From positions 75,745-139,744 of the forward strand of contig CABUWV010000006.1 in NCBI GenBank assembly GCA_902495355.1: a DNA stretch of 64,000 nt. Reading direction: 5' to 3'. The stretch's first letter is position 1, and each line of letters opens with the position of its first letter. Source of the stretch: an uncultured Collinsella sp. GTDB lineage: Bacteria; Actinomycetota; Coriobacteriia; Coriobacteriales; Coriobacteriaceae. Shown here in pieces: positions 7,355 to 15,728 of this stretch. A program made the position numbers and the translations under genes. The notes beneath the pieces are model-generated. The model had not been told where the DNA came from. It did not search any database and saw only the letters and a program-made list of their open reading frames with translations.

Positions 7355-8341
7355 CTACAGCGCGAAGTCGCCGCCGACGAGCGTGGAGACGGGCTCCTCG
7401 TGGTAAACGGCGGAGATGGCCTGAGCGAACTCCTCGGCGACCGAGATGGTCTTGATCTTGCCGCCGACCTCGACGGGAATGGCGTCGGTGACGAGGCACT
7501 CGACGATCGGGGCGTCGTTCAGACGCTCGATGGCCGGACCGGAGAAGATGCCGTGGGTGGCGCAGACGTAGATGTCGCCAGCGCCCATAGCCTTGAGCTC
7601 CTTGACGTTGGCGCACAGGGTGCCAGCGGTGTCGATCATGTCGTCGTTGATGATGCAGGTCTTGCCCTTGATGTCACCGATGATGCCCATGACCTCGGCG
7701 GCGTTGTGGCGCGGACGGCCCTTGTGGGCGATGGCCAGGTCGCAGCCGAGCATGTCGGACAGCTTCTTGGCGGCCTTGGCGCGGCCCACGTCGGGGGAGA
7801 CGACAACCAGGTTGTCGGTGTCGAAGTTCATGGCGTTGTAGTACTGGCCAAACAGCGGCAGTGCGGACAGGTGGTTGACCGGGATATCAAAGAAGCCCTG
7901 GATCTGACCCTGGTGCAGGTCGAGGGTGATGATGCGGTCGACGCCGGCGCGCTCGAGCAGGTTGGCGACGAGGCGGGCGGTGATGGGCTCGCGCGGGCCG
8001 GCCTTGCGGTCCTGGCGGGCATAGCCGTAGTGGGTGATGACGGCGGTGATGGAGCGGGCGGATGCGCGCTTGGCAGCGTCGGTGGCGATGAGCAGCTCCA
8101 TGAGCATGTCGTTGACGTTGCCGCCGGCCACGGACTGAATCAGGAAGACGTCGGCGCCGCGGACGGTCTCGTCGTAGCGGGCGTAAATCTCACCGTTGGC
8201 GAACTGCTTTAGCGTAAGGCCCGAAAGCTCGACCCCAAGGTACTCAGCGATCTTCTGAGCGAGGGGACGGTTGGAGGAACCGGAATACACGCGGATGGAC
8301 TTGCGCATATTCTCCGACTTCTCGGGATCATTAATCGGCAT
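7355..8341 (-). CDS. prs: Ribose-phosphate pyrophosphokinase
   Basis: Makes PRPP from ribose 5-phosphate and ATP, for nucleotide, His and Trp synthesis. At 328 aa it has the normal class I length. Motifs: SGSSNRPLAQKIA near the N-terminus, DLHQGQIQGFFDIPVNHL (metal/ATP region), VVSPDVGRAK and the PRPP-binding loop IINDDMIDTAGTL. The start at 8341 has AAGGAGAAGGG upstream. It lies downstream of glmU on the same strand, as in many Gram-positives, but a terminator separates the two, so prs probably has its own promoter. Confidence 0.97.
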   Translation of the reverse strand: MPINDPEKSENMRKSIRVYSGSSNRPLAQKIAEYLGVELSGLTLKQFANGEIYARYDETVRGADVFLIQSVAGGNVNDMLMELLIATDAAKRASARSITAVITHYGYARQDRKAGPREPITARLVANLLERAGVDRIITLDLHQGQIQGFFDIPVNHLSALPLFGQYYNAMNFDTDNLVVVSPDVGRAKAAKKLSDMLGCDLAIAHKGRPRHNAAEVMGIIGDIKGKTCIINDDMIDTAGTLCANVKELKAMGAGDIYVCATHGIFSGPAIERLNDAPIVECLVTDAIPVEVGGKIKTISVAEEFAQAISAVYHEEPVSTLVGGDFAL

Positions 8342-8484
8342 TACCCTTCTCCTTTATACATCGAATGCCATATAGATGCCTTTTTGCATTGTAACCGTGC
8401 GGCGGGGTTAATCGGGTCTTGATAACGTCTTTACCGTCAACGGACACGAACCGACCACTCATCCGGTCGCGCAGGTCACGATAG

Positions 8485-8518
8485 AAAAAGGAGCCGTCCC
8501 CATGGAACAGCTCCTTTT
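8485..8518 (-). terminator. Intrinsic terminator of glmU
   Basis: Stem AAAAGGAGC / GCTCCTTTT. Read on the minus strand it is followed by TTTTTCTATCG, directly beyond the glmU stop. Confidence 0.85.
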
Positions 8519-8533
8519 GTGCTTGGTGAAACG

Positions 8534-9946
8534 TTATGCCTCGTCGTCCTCGTGCAGACGACGGCGATAATCGGCGGCCCAGCCCTCAATATTTACCTGA
8601 CGGGCGCGGCCCAGACCGAGTGCGTCGGCCGGGACCGGCTCGGTGATGACGGAGCCGGCGGCCACGAGCGCACCGTCGCCAATCTGGGCGGGCGCGACCA
8701 TCATGGTGTCAGAACCGATGAAGGCATCCTTGCCGATGACGGTCTTGTGCTTGTGGACGCCGTCGTAGTTGCAGGTGATAGAGCCCGCGCCTACGTTGAC
8801 GCCGGAGCCCATGGTGGTGTCGCCGATGTAGGACAGGTGGGGCACCTTGGAACCCTCGCCGATCGTGGACTTCTTGATTTCCACGTGCGTACCGGCCTTG
8901 GAGCCGTCGAGCATGTGGGTGCCCGGGCGCAGGTAGGCGCGCGGGCCGCAGTCGACGCCGTTCTCGATGACGGCCTCGATGGCGATGGTCTCATCGATGA
9001 TGCAGCCGCTGCCGACGGTGGTGTCGGTGAGGCGGCTGTTGGGGCCGAGCTGGCACTCCTCGCCCACGGTGACGTGACCGATCAGATGCGTCTGCGGCCA
9101 CACGACGGTGTCGCGGCCGATGGTGGCGTCGGGACCGATCCAGGCCTGCGTGGGGTCGATGAACGTGACGCCTTCTGCCATCCAGTGCTCGTTGATGCGG
9201 TCGCGCGCGATGGCGGTGAGCTGCGCGAGCTGGATGCGGCTGTTGACGCCCAGGCCGTCGCGGTAGTCGTCGCAGTGGAAGATGGAGACTGCCTGGCCGT
9301 GACCCTTGAGGATTTCGAGCATGTCGGGCAGGTAGTACTCGGACTGCGCGTTGTCGTTGCCGATCTCGTTAATGTGGGCGGCAAGCTGCGCGCCGTCGAA
9401 GGCGTAGCAGCCGGCGTTGCACTCCAGCAGCGTGGCGGCCTGCTCGGGCGTGCAGTCCTTCTGCTCGATGATGCGCTCGATCTGACCATCGGCGCCCAGC
9501 TTGATGCGGCCGTAGCCAAAAGGATCGGGCGGGGTCATGGTCATGACGGTGCAGGCGAGCTCGCCGGTGGCGACGGTCTGCGCGAACTTGGCGACGGTGT
9601 CGGCGGTGATGAGCGGCAGGTCGCCGTTGAGCACGACGACGGGGCCTTGCGCGATGCCGCAGGCCTCGAGCGCGACCTTGACGGCATGGCCGGTGCCCAG
9701 GCGCTCGGTCTGCTCGACGCACTCGACTTTGGTGGCGCTGTTGGCGTAGGCGCCATCGATGAGGGCGCGCATCTCGTCGGCGTGGCTGCCGATGACGACC
9801 ACGACGCGGCTGCAGCCGGCCTTGATGGTGGCGTCGACGATCCACTGAACCATGGGCTTGCCTAGAATCTTGTGCGAAACCTTGCAGTGGTTCGACTTCA
9901 TGCGGGTGCCCTCGCCGGCGGCGAGGATAATTGCGGTTGCGTCCAT
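8534..9946 (-). CDS. glmU: Bifunctional UDP-N-acetylglucosamine pyrophosphorylase / GlcN-1-P acetyltransferase
   Basis: Makes UDP-GlcNAc for peptidoglycan in two steps. The N-terminal nucleotidyltransferase starts with AIILAAGEGTRMKSN (residues 4-18) and contains VLNGDLPLI. The C-terminal half is a left-handed beta-helix with hexapeptide repeats (e.g. IGDTTMGSGVNVGAGSITCN). The frame is open for 75 codons further upstream, but the start at 9946 has AGGAGATCAC just before it and directly precedes the catalytic loop. This gives 470 aa, normal for GlmU. Confidence 0.96.
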   Translation of the reverse strand: MDATAIILAAGEGTRMKSNHCKVSHKILGKPMVQWIVDATIKAGCSRVVVVIGSHADEMRALIDGAYANSATKVECVEQTERLGTGHAVKVALEACGIAQGPVVVLNGDLPLITADTVAKFAQTVATGELACTVMTMTPPDPFGYGRIKLGADGQIERIIEQKDCTPEQAATLLECNAGCYAFDGAQLAAHINEIGNDNAQSEYYLPDMLEILKGHGQAVSIFHCDDYRDGLGVNSRIQLAQLTAIARDRINEHWMAEGVTFIDPTQAWIGPDATIGRDTVVWPQTHLIGHVTVGEECQLGPNSRLTDTTVGSGCIIDETIAIEAVIENGVDCGPRAYLRPGTHMLDGSKAGTHVEIKKSTIGEGSKVPHLSYIGDTTMGSGVNVGAGSITCNYDGVHKHKTVIGKDAFIGSDTMMVAPAQIGDGALVAAGSVITEPVPADALGLGRARQVNIEGWAADYRRRLHEDDEA

Positions 9947-10136
9947 GTGATCTCCTGTTACGTTATAGAGACGTGTGTTTGGAAACGATACACGGCGCAA
10001 TATGATACCGCAGGCATATGATGAGCGCGTAACGATTGATGCGCGGCAGCTGAGGCTTGGGCCGGCGGTACGGCGTTTGCGCTGGTTGTGTATGGTGGCG
10101 GCGCTGCGGCGTTGACGTTTGAGCGAGGGGATGGGG

Positions 10137-11030
10137 ATGCCCGTGGACACCATGCGAGAGGAATCGGGCAACGAACCCGTCGCGGCATTTTCGATGTCGC
10201 ATCCGGCGGTGCCGGCGCTCTACATGGTGCTGACGTTGGGGCTCACCATGTTCTCGATGCAACCGGTGCTGATTGCGCTATCGCTTGCGGGCGGGTTGGC
10301 GTACGGGCTTGCGACGCGCGGTGTTGCGCGCACGTTGGGCGCGCTTCGCTGGCAGCTGCCGGTGATTTTGATCATTGCGGTGCTCAATCCGCTGTTTAGT
10401 GCATCGGGCTCGACGGAGCTGTTTCGTATTGGCATGCGTGCGGTGTATCTAGAGAGCATGGTTTACGGCCTGTGCATGGGCGGGCTGTTCGTGGCGAGCG
10501 TGCTGTGGTTTGAGGCCGCGGCGTCGATGCTCGAATACGACAAGGTACTTGCGCTTTTGGGCAACGCCGCGCCGGTGCTCGCGCTCATGATCTCGATGTG
10601 CATGCGGCTTATCCCGCAGTTTTTACGCCGCGGTCGTACGGTACTGGCGGTGCAGGATGCGATTGATGTGCCGGGTCGCGCGCCGGCCGATCCCGTGCGT
10701 TCGCGCCTACGGGCATCGAGCGTGTTGATGGGCTGGGGCATGGAAGATTCGCTGGAGCGCGCGGACGCCATGCGCTCCCGTGGATGGGGCGCCGCGACAC
10801 GTCGCACGACGTACGCGCGGTATCGGCTGGGTCGCGGCGATGTTGCCGCGCTGGTTGGGCTTGCGGTGTTTGGTGCCGCTGCGGTGGCGGTGGCATGGAC
10901 CGCGACAACGCAGTATTCGTTTTACCCGCAACTATCGGTGCCGGCGCCGTGGCTGGGCTATGTCGTGTACGCTGCTTGGATGATGCTGCCCTGCGTGTTG
11001 CATGCGATCGATGAGAAGAGGTTCGGCTGA
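10137..11030 (+). CDS. ecfT: ECF transporter transmembrane (T) component
   Basis: Scaffold membrane subunit of an energy-coupling-factor vitamin/metal importer, about 297 aa. It has a hydrophobic N-terminal half with four to five helices. The long cytoplasmic coupling region ends in the typical ADAMRSRGWG motif; such Ala-Arg-Gly motifs contact the ATPases. The ATG at 10137 was chosen for GAGGGG 6 nt upstream; a TTG at 10119 and an ATG at 10131 are alternatives. Its stop overlaps the start of the ATPase gene (TGATG), and the S component follows, so one operon encodes a complete transporter. Confidence 0.88.
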   Translation: MPVDTMREESGNEPVAAFSMSHPAVPALYMVLTLGLTMFSMQPVLIALSLAGGLAYGLATRGVARTLGALRWQLPVILIIAVLNPLFSASGSTELFRIGMRAVYLESMVYGLCMGGLFVASVLWFEAAASMLEYDKVLALLGNAAPVLALMISMCMRLIPQFLRRGRTVLAVQDAIDVPGRAPADPVRSRLRASSVLMGWGMEDSLERADAMRSRGWGAATRRTTYARYRLGRGDVAALVGLAVFGAAAVAVAWTATTQYSFYPQLSVPAPWLGYVVYAAWMMLPCVLHAIDEKRFG

Positions 11031-12673
11031 TGGCTCGGTTGGATAGGGGACCGGTGTCGGGCGCGGCATACGGCCCGGATATGCCGGCGATTGAGGTGCG
11101 GAGCCTGAGCTTTGCCTACCCCGATGCGGATGCTGCGGTGCTCGAGGGACTCGACTGGTCTGTTCCCCAAGGTGCATTTGCGCTGCTTGTCGGCGGTACC
11201 GGATCGGGTAAGTCGACGTTGCTGTCGCTACTCAAGCCCGAGATCGCTCCGGCGGGCGAGCGCACTGGCGAACTGCTCGTGCTGGGCGAGAACGTCGCCG
11301 ACATGGATGTGCGGGCATCGGCGGAGCGCGTGGGCTATGTGTTCCAGGATCCCGAGAACCAGATCGTGTGCGAAACCGTGTGGCACGAGATGGCGTTTGG
11401 CCTGGAAAACTTGGGGCTAGCGCGTGATGAGATGCGCCGTCGCGTAGCTGAGACCAGCTATTTCTTTGGGCTGGAAGATTGGCTTCACCGCGATACTGAC
11501 ACGCTTTCGGGCGGTCGCAAACAGTTGCTGTCGTTGGCGGCCGTTCTGACGCTGCGCCCGCGCGTGCTGCTGCTCGACGAGCCCACGTCTCAGCTTGATC
11601 CGGTTGCGGAGAAGAATTTCCTGCACGCGCTGTTTCGTGTGAATCGCGAGCTGGGCTGCACGGTTGTTGTGGCGACGCATCAGCCGCGCCCAATGCTCGA
11701 ATACGCGACGTGTGCGTACCGGATTGAGGACGGTCGCGTGCGCGAGGTGGCGGATATGGCTTCTTTGGGACGCCGAGAATCGCTGTTTTCCGATGACATG
11801 TTGGGGTGGGGTGCCATCCGATGTGCAAATAAAGGAGTATTCAGCAGGCGTGAGGACAATTTGGGCTCTCTGGAGCCGCCCGGGGACGTATCGAGCGCGA
11901 AAAAAAGTTCGGAATTGGACAAATCGTCCGAATTTGTGGCGCAAACGTCGCTCGAGAACGGCTCGGAAGCCTTCTCGCGCACGGATGGAAGCAGAATACT
12001 CCAAAAAATGCACGGCGGGTCGGCTACCACCCTGTCGGAAGGCTGGTTTCGCTACGATCGAGCGTCCGGCTGGGTGCTGCGCGGGCTCGATGCTTCGTTT
12101 TCGGCTGGCGCGGTGCATGCAATCGTGGGCGGCAACGGATGCGGTAAGTCGACGATGCTCTCGGTGCTGGCGAAGACCGCCAAGCTGCAGCGCGGCCGCA
12201 TGGTGCGCGAAGCGGCCTCGGCGGCGCTGCTGCCACAGAATCCCAAGGCATTGCTGGTTGCCGAGACGGTTCGCGATGAGCTGATGGAATGGGCCTCGAC
12301 CTGCGGATACGACGAGGCCGCAGCACGGGAGCAGACAGCGCGCCTGGGTCTGGCGGGCTTGGAGGCGCGTCACCCGTACGATCTTTCGGGCGGTCAGTGC
12401 CAGCTGCTTGCGTTGGCAAAGCTGCTGTTGATTGGCCCCGAGCTGCTATTGCTCGATGAGCCCACCAAGGGTTTGGACCTGGCCAGCCGCCGCATCATCG
12501 CCCGTGCCCTGCGTGACCATGCGAAGGCTGGCGGCACCGTCATCATGGCTACGCACGATTTGGACTTTGCCGAGCAGGTAGCCGACGACGTCGCCATGAT
12601 GTTTGACGGCGAGATTGCCTGCGTGGAGCCCCCGGCCGACTTCTTTGCCGACAACGTGTTCTATAGGGCGTGA
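11030..12673 (+). CDS. ECF transporter ATPase, fused EcfA-EcfA' (two ABC domains)
   Basis: A 547-aa cytoplasmic protein with two complete ABC ATPase domains. Domain 1 (about 18-255) has GGTGSGKSTLL, LSGGRKQLLSLA and LLLDEPTSQLD. Domain 2 (about 335-545) has GGNGCGKSTML, LSGGQCQLLALA and LLLDEPTKGLD. The domains are joined by a roughly 80-residue Ser/Glu-rich linker without motifs. Most ECF modules use two separate ATPases, EcfA1 and EcfA2; here one chain supplies both. Start overlaps the ecfT stop; the S component starts 4 bp after its stop. Confidence 0.93.
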   Translation: MARLDRGPVSGAAYGPDMPAIEVRSLSFAYPDADAAVLEGLDWSVPQGAFALLVGGTGSGKSTLLSLLKPEIAPAGERTGELLVLGENVADMDVRASAERVGYVFQDPENQIVCETVWHEMAFGLENLGLARDEMRRRVAETSYFFGLEDWLHRDTDTLSGGRKQLLSLAAVLTLRPRVLLLDEPTSQLDPVAEKNFLHALFRVNRELGCTVVVATHQPRPMLEYATCAYRIEDGRVREVADMASLGRRESLFSDDMLGWGAIRCANKGVFSRREDNLGSLEPPGDVSSAKKSSELDKSSEFVAQTSLENGSEAFSRTDGSRILQKMHGGSATTLSEGWFRYDRASGWVLRGLDASFSAGAVHAIVGGNGCGKSTMLSVLAKTAKLQRGRMVREAASAALLPQNPKALLVAETVRDELMEWASTCGYDEAAAREQTARLGLAGLEARHPYDLSGGQCQLLALAKLLLIGPELLLLDEPTKGLDLASRRIIARALRDHAKAGGTVIMATHDLDFAEQVADDVAMMFDGEIACVEPPADFFADNVFYRA

Positions 12674-12677
12674 TGGG

Positions 12678-13391
12678 ATGACGGACTGTCGTTTCTCGCG
12701 TTTACTCACAAAACTGGAGATTCCGCTGTTGTTGGCGGTGCCGGCGGTGATGGCAACGGCGTTGCTGGCGGGCGTTGAGCAGGCGGTGCTCGCCATGCTT
12801 GTCGTGGTGGCGCTGGTGCTTGCGCTGTTCTTTGCAGGCTACGAGGCGTCGCGACCGGGCCTGCGCCAGATTATGCCCACGCTGGTGCTGGCGGCGCTGG
12901 CGGCGGCGGGCCGCATCTTGTTCGGCCCCATTCCCGACTTTAAACCCGTGAGCGCCATCGCCATCATCGCCGGGGCGACGCTCGGGCGTCGCAACGGCTT
13001 CATGGTCGGCGCGTTGGCAGCACTGACCAGCAATTTCTTTTTTGGGCAGGGCATGTGGACGCCATGGCAGATGTATGCCTGGGGCCTGGTTGGCTATGTT
13101 GGCGGTGCGCTGGCGCATGCCGGTGCGTTCGACCGTGCGGATGGAACCGTGCGCATGCCGGCGCTGATGGCGTACGGCTTTGCTTCGGGTCTGCTGTACG
13201 GCGTGGTGATCAACGCGTACGACATTATCGGTTTTGTACAACCGCTCACGTGGGCGGGCGTCGTGGCGCGTCTTGCCACGGCAGTGCCGTTCGATATCAC
13301 ACACGGCCTCGCGACCTGCGTGTTCTTGGCCGCCCTCTACAAGCCTTGGTGTCGACGGATCAACCGCGTTGTCGTGAAATACGGGCTGTAG
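12678..13391 (+). CDS. ECF transporter substrate-binding (S) component
   Basis: A 237-aa integral membrane protein with about six hydrophobic segments. It carries an S-component signature: GPIPDFKPVSAIAIIAG, then GRRNGFMVGALAALTSNFFF, FGQGMWTPWQMYAWGL. This pattern recalls CblT-like S components (predicted cobalamin-precursor uptake), but I cannot establish the substrate. No cobalamin-riboswitch box is seen upstream of the operon. The ATG at 12678 is chosen because it follows the ATPase stop closely; the frame is open upstream within the ATPase gene. Its dedicated T and A subunits precede it. Confidence 0.82.
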   Translation: MTDCRFSRLLTKLEIPLLLAVPAVMATALLAGVEQAVLAMLVVVALVLALFFAGYEASRPGLRQIMPTLVLAALAAAGRILFGPIPDFKPVSAIAIIAGATLGRRNGFMVGALAALTSNFFFGQGMWTPWQMYAWGLVGYVGGALAHAGAFDRADGTVRMPALMAYGFASGLLYGVVINAYDIIGFVQPLTWAGVVARLATAVPFDITHGLATCVFLAALYKPWCRRINRVVVKYGL

Positions 13392-13431
13392 GGCTGGTTG
13401 CGCCGGGGCGTGAATCAATACTTCCGAAGTA

Positions 13432-13597
13432 CCATTTCAAAACTATGCCGGTTTACGGGGCTAGATTAGCGTAGGCCGACCATACCGGCTTTTTTCAAAA
13501 TAGAGCAAGCCGTTTACCTGAGGTTTTATTATTTCGGAATTGCGTATGGTTGGGGGTTCGCGATTCAGCCCCGTAAACCGGCATAGTTTTGGAATGG
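13432..13597. repeat. Long palindromic element B1
   Basis: Terminal inverted repeat of about 30 bp: CCATTTCAAAACTATGCCGG continuing GTTTACGGGGCT, mirrored at 13567-13597. Inside are a second inverted pair (GACCATACC / GGTTGGGG region) and a central weak hairpin. Related elements lie at 28739-28890 and 29238-29389. With C1 and the two D units it fills the gap 13392-13926, in which I see no gene. Confidence 0.85.
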
Positions 13598-13633
13598 CCG
13601 GCTGATATGACGGGCATCGTGGCCCTCAGAGAG

Positions 13634-13680
13634 CCAAATCGATCCGTTTTCCTCCGTCTCCAGACGTCCCCGGGGAATCA
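13634..13680 (-). repeat. Repeat unit D1 (GGACGGAGGAAAACGGATC core)
   Basis: On the minus strand it reads GACGGAGGAAAACGGATC followed by ATTTGG. It lies between palindromic elements B1 and C1, homologous to D4 at 29158-29204. Confidence 0.7.
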
Positions 13681-13693
13681 GTTGGCGGCGCTT

Positions 13694-13853
13694 GCCACGA
13701 AACTGGCCCATCTACTACGTTTAGCTTGATACCCCCGACCATGACCGCGTTTTATGAAAAACCGCAGGCTTTCTACCTGCGGTTTTCTTTTTGCGTTGTT
13801 CGCTGTGGTTGAGGGTAGTGGCTTAAACGTAGTAGATGGGTCAGTTCCGTGGC
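13694..13853. repeat. Long palindromic element C1 (160 bp)
   Basis: Imperfect terminal inverted repeats of about 32 bp (CATCTACTACGTTTAGC / GCTTAAACGTAGTAGATG as the inner parts). A central hairpin at 13757-13786 (AAAACCGCAGG / CCTGCGGTTTT) is followed by CTTTTT and so could terminate transcription. A homologue of exactly the same length lies at 28985-29144. Confidence 0.85.
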
Positions 13854-13871
13854 GGGAGGGCCGCGTGGGTT

Positions 13872-13920
13872 CCCTCGCGAGGTGAAAATGATCCCTTTTC
13901 CTCCGTCCCCAGGGGATCAA
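13872..13920 (-). repeat. Repeat unit D2
   Basis: On the minus strand it reads GGGGACGGAGGAAAAGGGAT then CATTTT and CCTCGCGAGG, homologous to D3 at 28919. It closes the composite cassette B1-D1-C1-D2. Confidence 0.7.
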
Positions 13921-13926
13921 TTGGGG

Positions 13927-14745
13927 CTAGAGTTCTAGCGTGAGGGTGACGGGGCAGTGGTCGCTGCCAAAGATGTCGCCGCGGATGCCGGTGTCGCGTA
14001 CGTTGTCGGCGATTGCGTCGCTCACCAGGAAATAATCGATGCGCCAGCCGGCGTTGTTCTTGCGAGCATTAAAGCGGTAGCTCCACCAGCTGTAGACGCC
14101 CTCGACGTCGGGGTTTGCCGCGCGCCAGGTATCGGTGAAGCCGGCGTTGAGCAGCTCGGTAAACTTGCCGCGTTCTTCGTCCGAAAAGCCCGCGTTGCCG
14201 CGGTTGGACTTGGGGTTCTTAAGGTCGATCTCCTCGTGCGCCACGTTAAAGTCGCCGCAAGTTACGACGGGCTTGCCGCTCTCGCGCTCAAGCGCGCTCA
14301 AAAAGCCGCGATAGGCATCGTCCCAGGCCATGCGCACATCGATGCGCGCGAGTTCGTTTTGCGCGTTGGGCGTGTAGACATCCACAAACCAAAACTTGTC
14401 GAACTCGAGCGCACAGACGCGGCCCTCGGTTGCGGCTTGGGCAACGAGCTCGGCGGCCTCGCCCTCGCCGGCGTAGGGTAACAGCGCGTCGGCGTGCAGC
14501 ACGCGCAGCGGTTCCTGGCGGCTAAAGACCGCGGTGCCCGAATAGCCTTTGCGCTCGGCGTAGCTCCAGGTTTGGTGATAGCCGGGCAGGTCGATATCGA
14601 CCTGGCCCTCCTGCAGCTTGGTCTCCTGCAGCGCCAGGATATTGACGTCGAGTTCTTGCGCAATCTGGATAAAGCTCGGGTCCTTTTTGAGCACGGCGCG
14701 CAGGCCGTTGACGTTCCACGAGGCGAAAGTGTAAGTCTGAGGCAT
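13927..14745 (-). CDS. xth: Exodeoxyribonuclease III (AP endonuclease)
   Basis: Base-excision repair nuclease that cleaves abasic sites and removes 3' blocks. At 272 aa it has the normal ExoA/Xth length. Family motifs in order: ASWNVNGLRAVLKKD at the N-terminus, LALQETKLQ (metal-binding Glu), CGDFNVAHEEIDL, YSWWSYR and the C-terminal GSDHCPVTL with the catalytic Asp-His. The start at 14745 has AAAGGACACC in front. It is transcribed alone, divergent from the sirtuin gene, and ends against the repeat cassette. Confidence 0.95.
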   Translation of the reverse strand: MPQTYTFASWNVNGLRAVLKKDPSFIQIAQELDVNILALQETKLQEGQVDIDLPGYHQTWSYAERKGYSGTAVFSRQEPLRVLHADALLPYAGEGEAAELVAQAATEGRVCALEFDKFWFVDVYTPNAQNELARIDVRMAWDDAYRGFLSALERESGKPVVTCGDFNVAHEEIDLKNPKSNRGNAGFSDEERGKFTELLNAGFTDTWRAANPDVEGVYSWWSYRFNARKNNAGWRIDYFLVSDAIADNVRDTGIRGDIFGSDHCPVTLTLEL

Positions 14746-14880
14746 GGTGTCCTTTCGACGGGGTTGGCAGGCTTAAGATTAGCGCAACAGGGGCGGGGTG
14801 GGCTCCGTGCATGCTGACTTAAAGGCCGCATGCTGGGACGTCGCTCAACGCTGCCCGACTAACAAGGACGGAGGACTCAT

Positions 14881-15633
14881 ATGACGCAGGCAATATCGGA
14901 CCCCAGGCAGGCCTCCGCCGCGCTGGCGGATCTGTTTGACACCCACAAGCGCGTGGTCTTCTTTGGCGGCGCTGGTGTTTCCACGGCAAGTGGCATCCCC
15001 GATTTCCGCAGCGTGGACGGCCTGTATCACCAGCAGTTTGCCTATCCGCCCGAGACCATGCTGTCGCATAGCTTTTACGAGGCACATCCTGCGGAGTTCT
15101 TCGACTTTTACCGCACCAAGATGATCGCGCTTAACGCTAAGCCTAACCGCTGCCACACCAAGCTGGCCGAGCTGGAGCGCGCCGGCAAGCTCGACGCCGT
15201 GGTGACGCAAAATATCGACGGTCTGCACCAGGCGGCCGGCTCGCAGCGCGTGTTCGAGCTGCACGGATCGGTCCATCGCAACATTTGCCAGTCGTGCGGC
15301 GCGGTCTATAGCGCCGAGTGGATTTGCTCGCGCGAGCACGAGGACGCCGCGGGCGTGCCTGTGTGTCCTGCGTGCGGCGGGCGCATCAAGCCCGATGTGG
15401 TGCTCTACGAGGAGCCGCTCGATGAGCATGTGCTGACCGGTGCCGTTGCCGCCATCGCCGCGGCCGATGCCCTCATTGTGGGTGGGACCTCGCTCGTGGT
15501 GTATCCGGCGGCGGGCCTTACGCGTTACTTTACCGGCGATACGCTGGCCATATGCAACCTTGCTCCCACCGATCAGGATGCAAATGCCGACCTGCTGATT
15601 TCTTGCGACATCGCGGCCGCGTTTGCGTTCTAG
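14881..15633 (+). CDS. cobB: NAD-dependent protein deacylase (sirtuin, CobB type)
   Basis: Removes acyl groups from lysines using NAD+. At 250 aa it has the bacterial SIR2 length. Motifs: FFGGAGVSTASGIPDFRS (NAD-binding), TQNIDGLHQAAG with the catalytic-region Asn-Asp, and the catalytic His in ELHGSV. A four-Cys zinc module is present (CQSC ... CPAC), with an additional Cys at IC before it. GGACGGAGGA precedes the ATG. The folate gene starts about 95 bp downstream, and a possible -10 box (TACAAT) lies between them, so they need not be one transcript. Confidence 0.95.
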   Translation: MTQAISDPRQASAALADLFDTHKRVVFFGGAGVSTASGIPDFRSVDGLYHQQFAYPPETMLSHSFYEAHPAEFFDFYRTKMIALNAKPNRCHTKLAELERAGKLDAVVTQNIDGLHQAAGSQRVFELHGSVHRNICQSCGAVYSAEWICSREHEDAAGVPVCPACGGRIKPDVVLYEEPLDEHVLTGAVAAIAAADALIVGGTSLVVYPAAGLTRYFTGDTLAICNLAPTDQDANADLLISCDIAAAFAF

Positions 15634-15728
15634 CCCGCGCGCGCGGATACAATAGAAAGACTGAGTGCAAAGCGACCCCGCCGCCAGCTCTCCAAGCTCG
15701 GCGGCGTGGGCATTTTAGGAGGATGTTC

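Noticed and set aside
9947..10136. Cobalamin riboswitch before the ECF operon
   Set aside because: No B12-box-like GCCACTG with the surrounding conserved segments was found in this gap.
10119..10136. TTG start for the ECF T component
   Set aside because: ATG at 10137 has a well-spaced GAGGGG site; the TTG has none.
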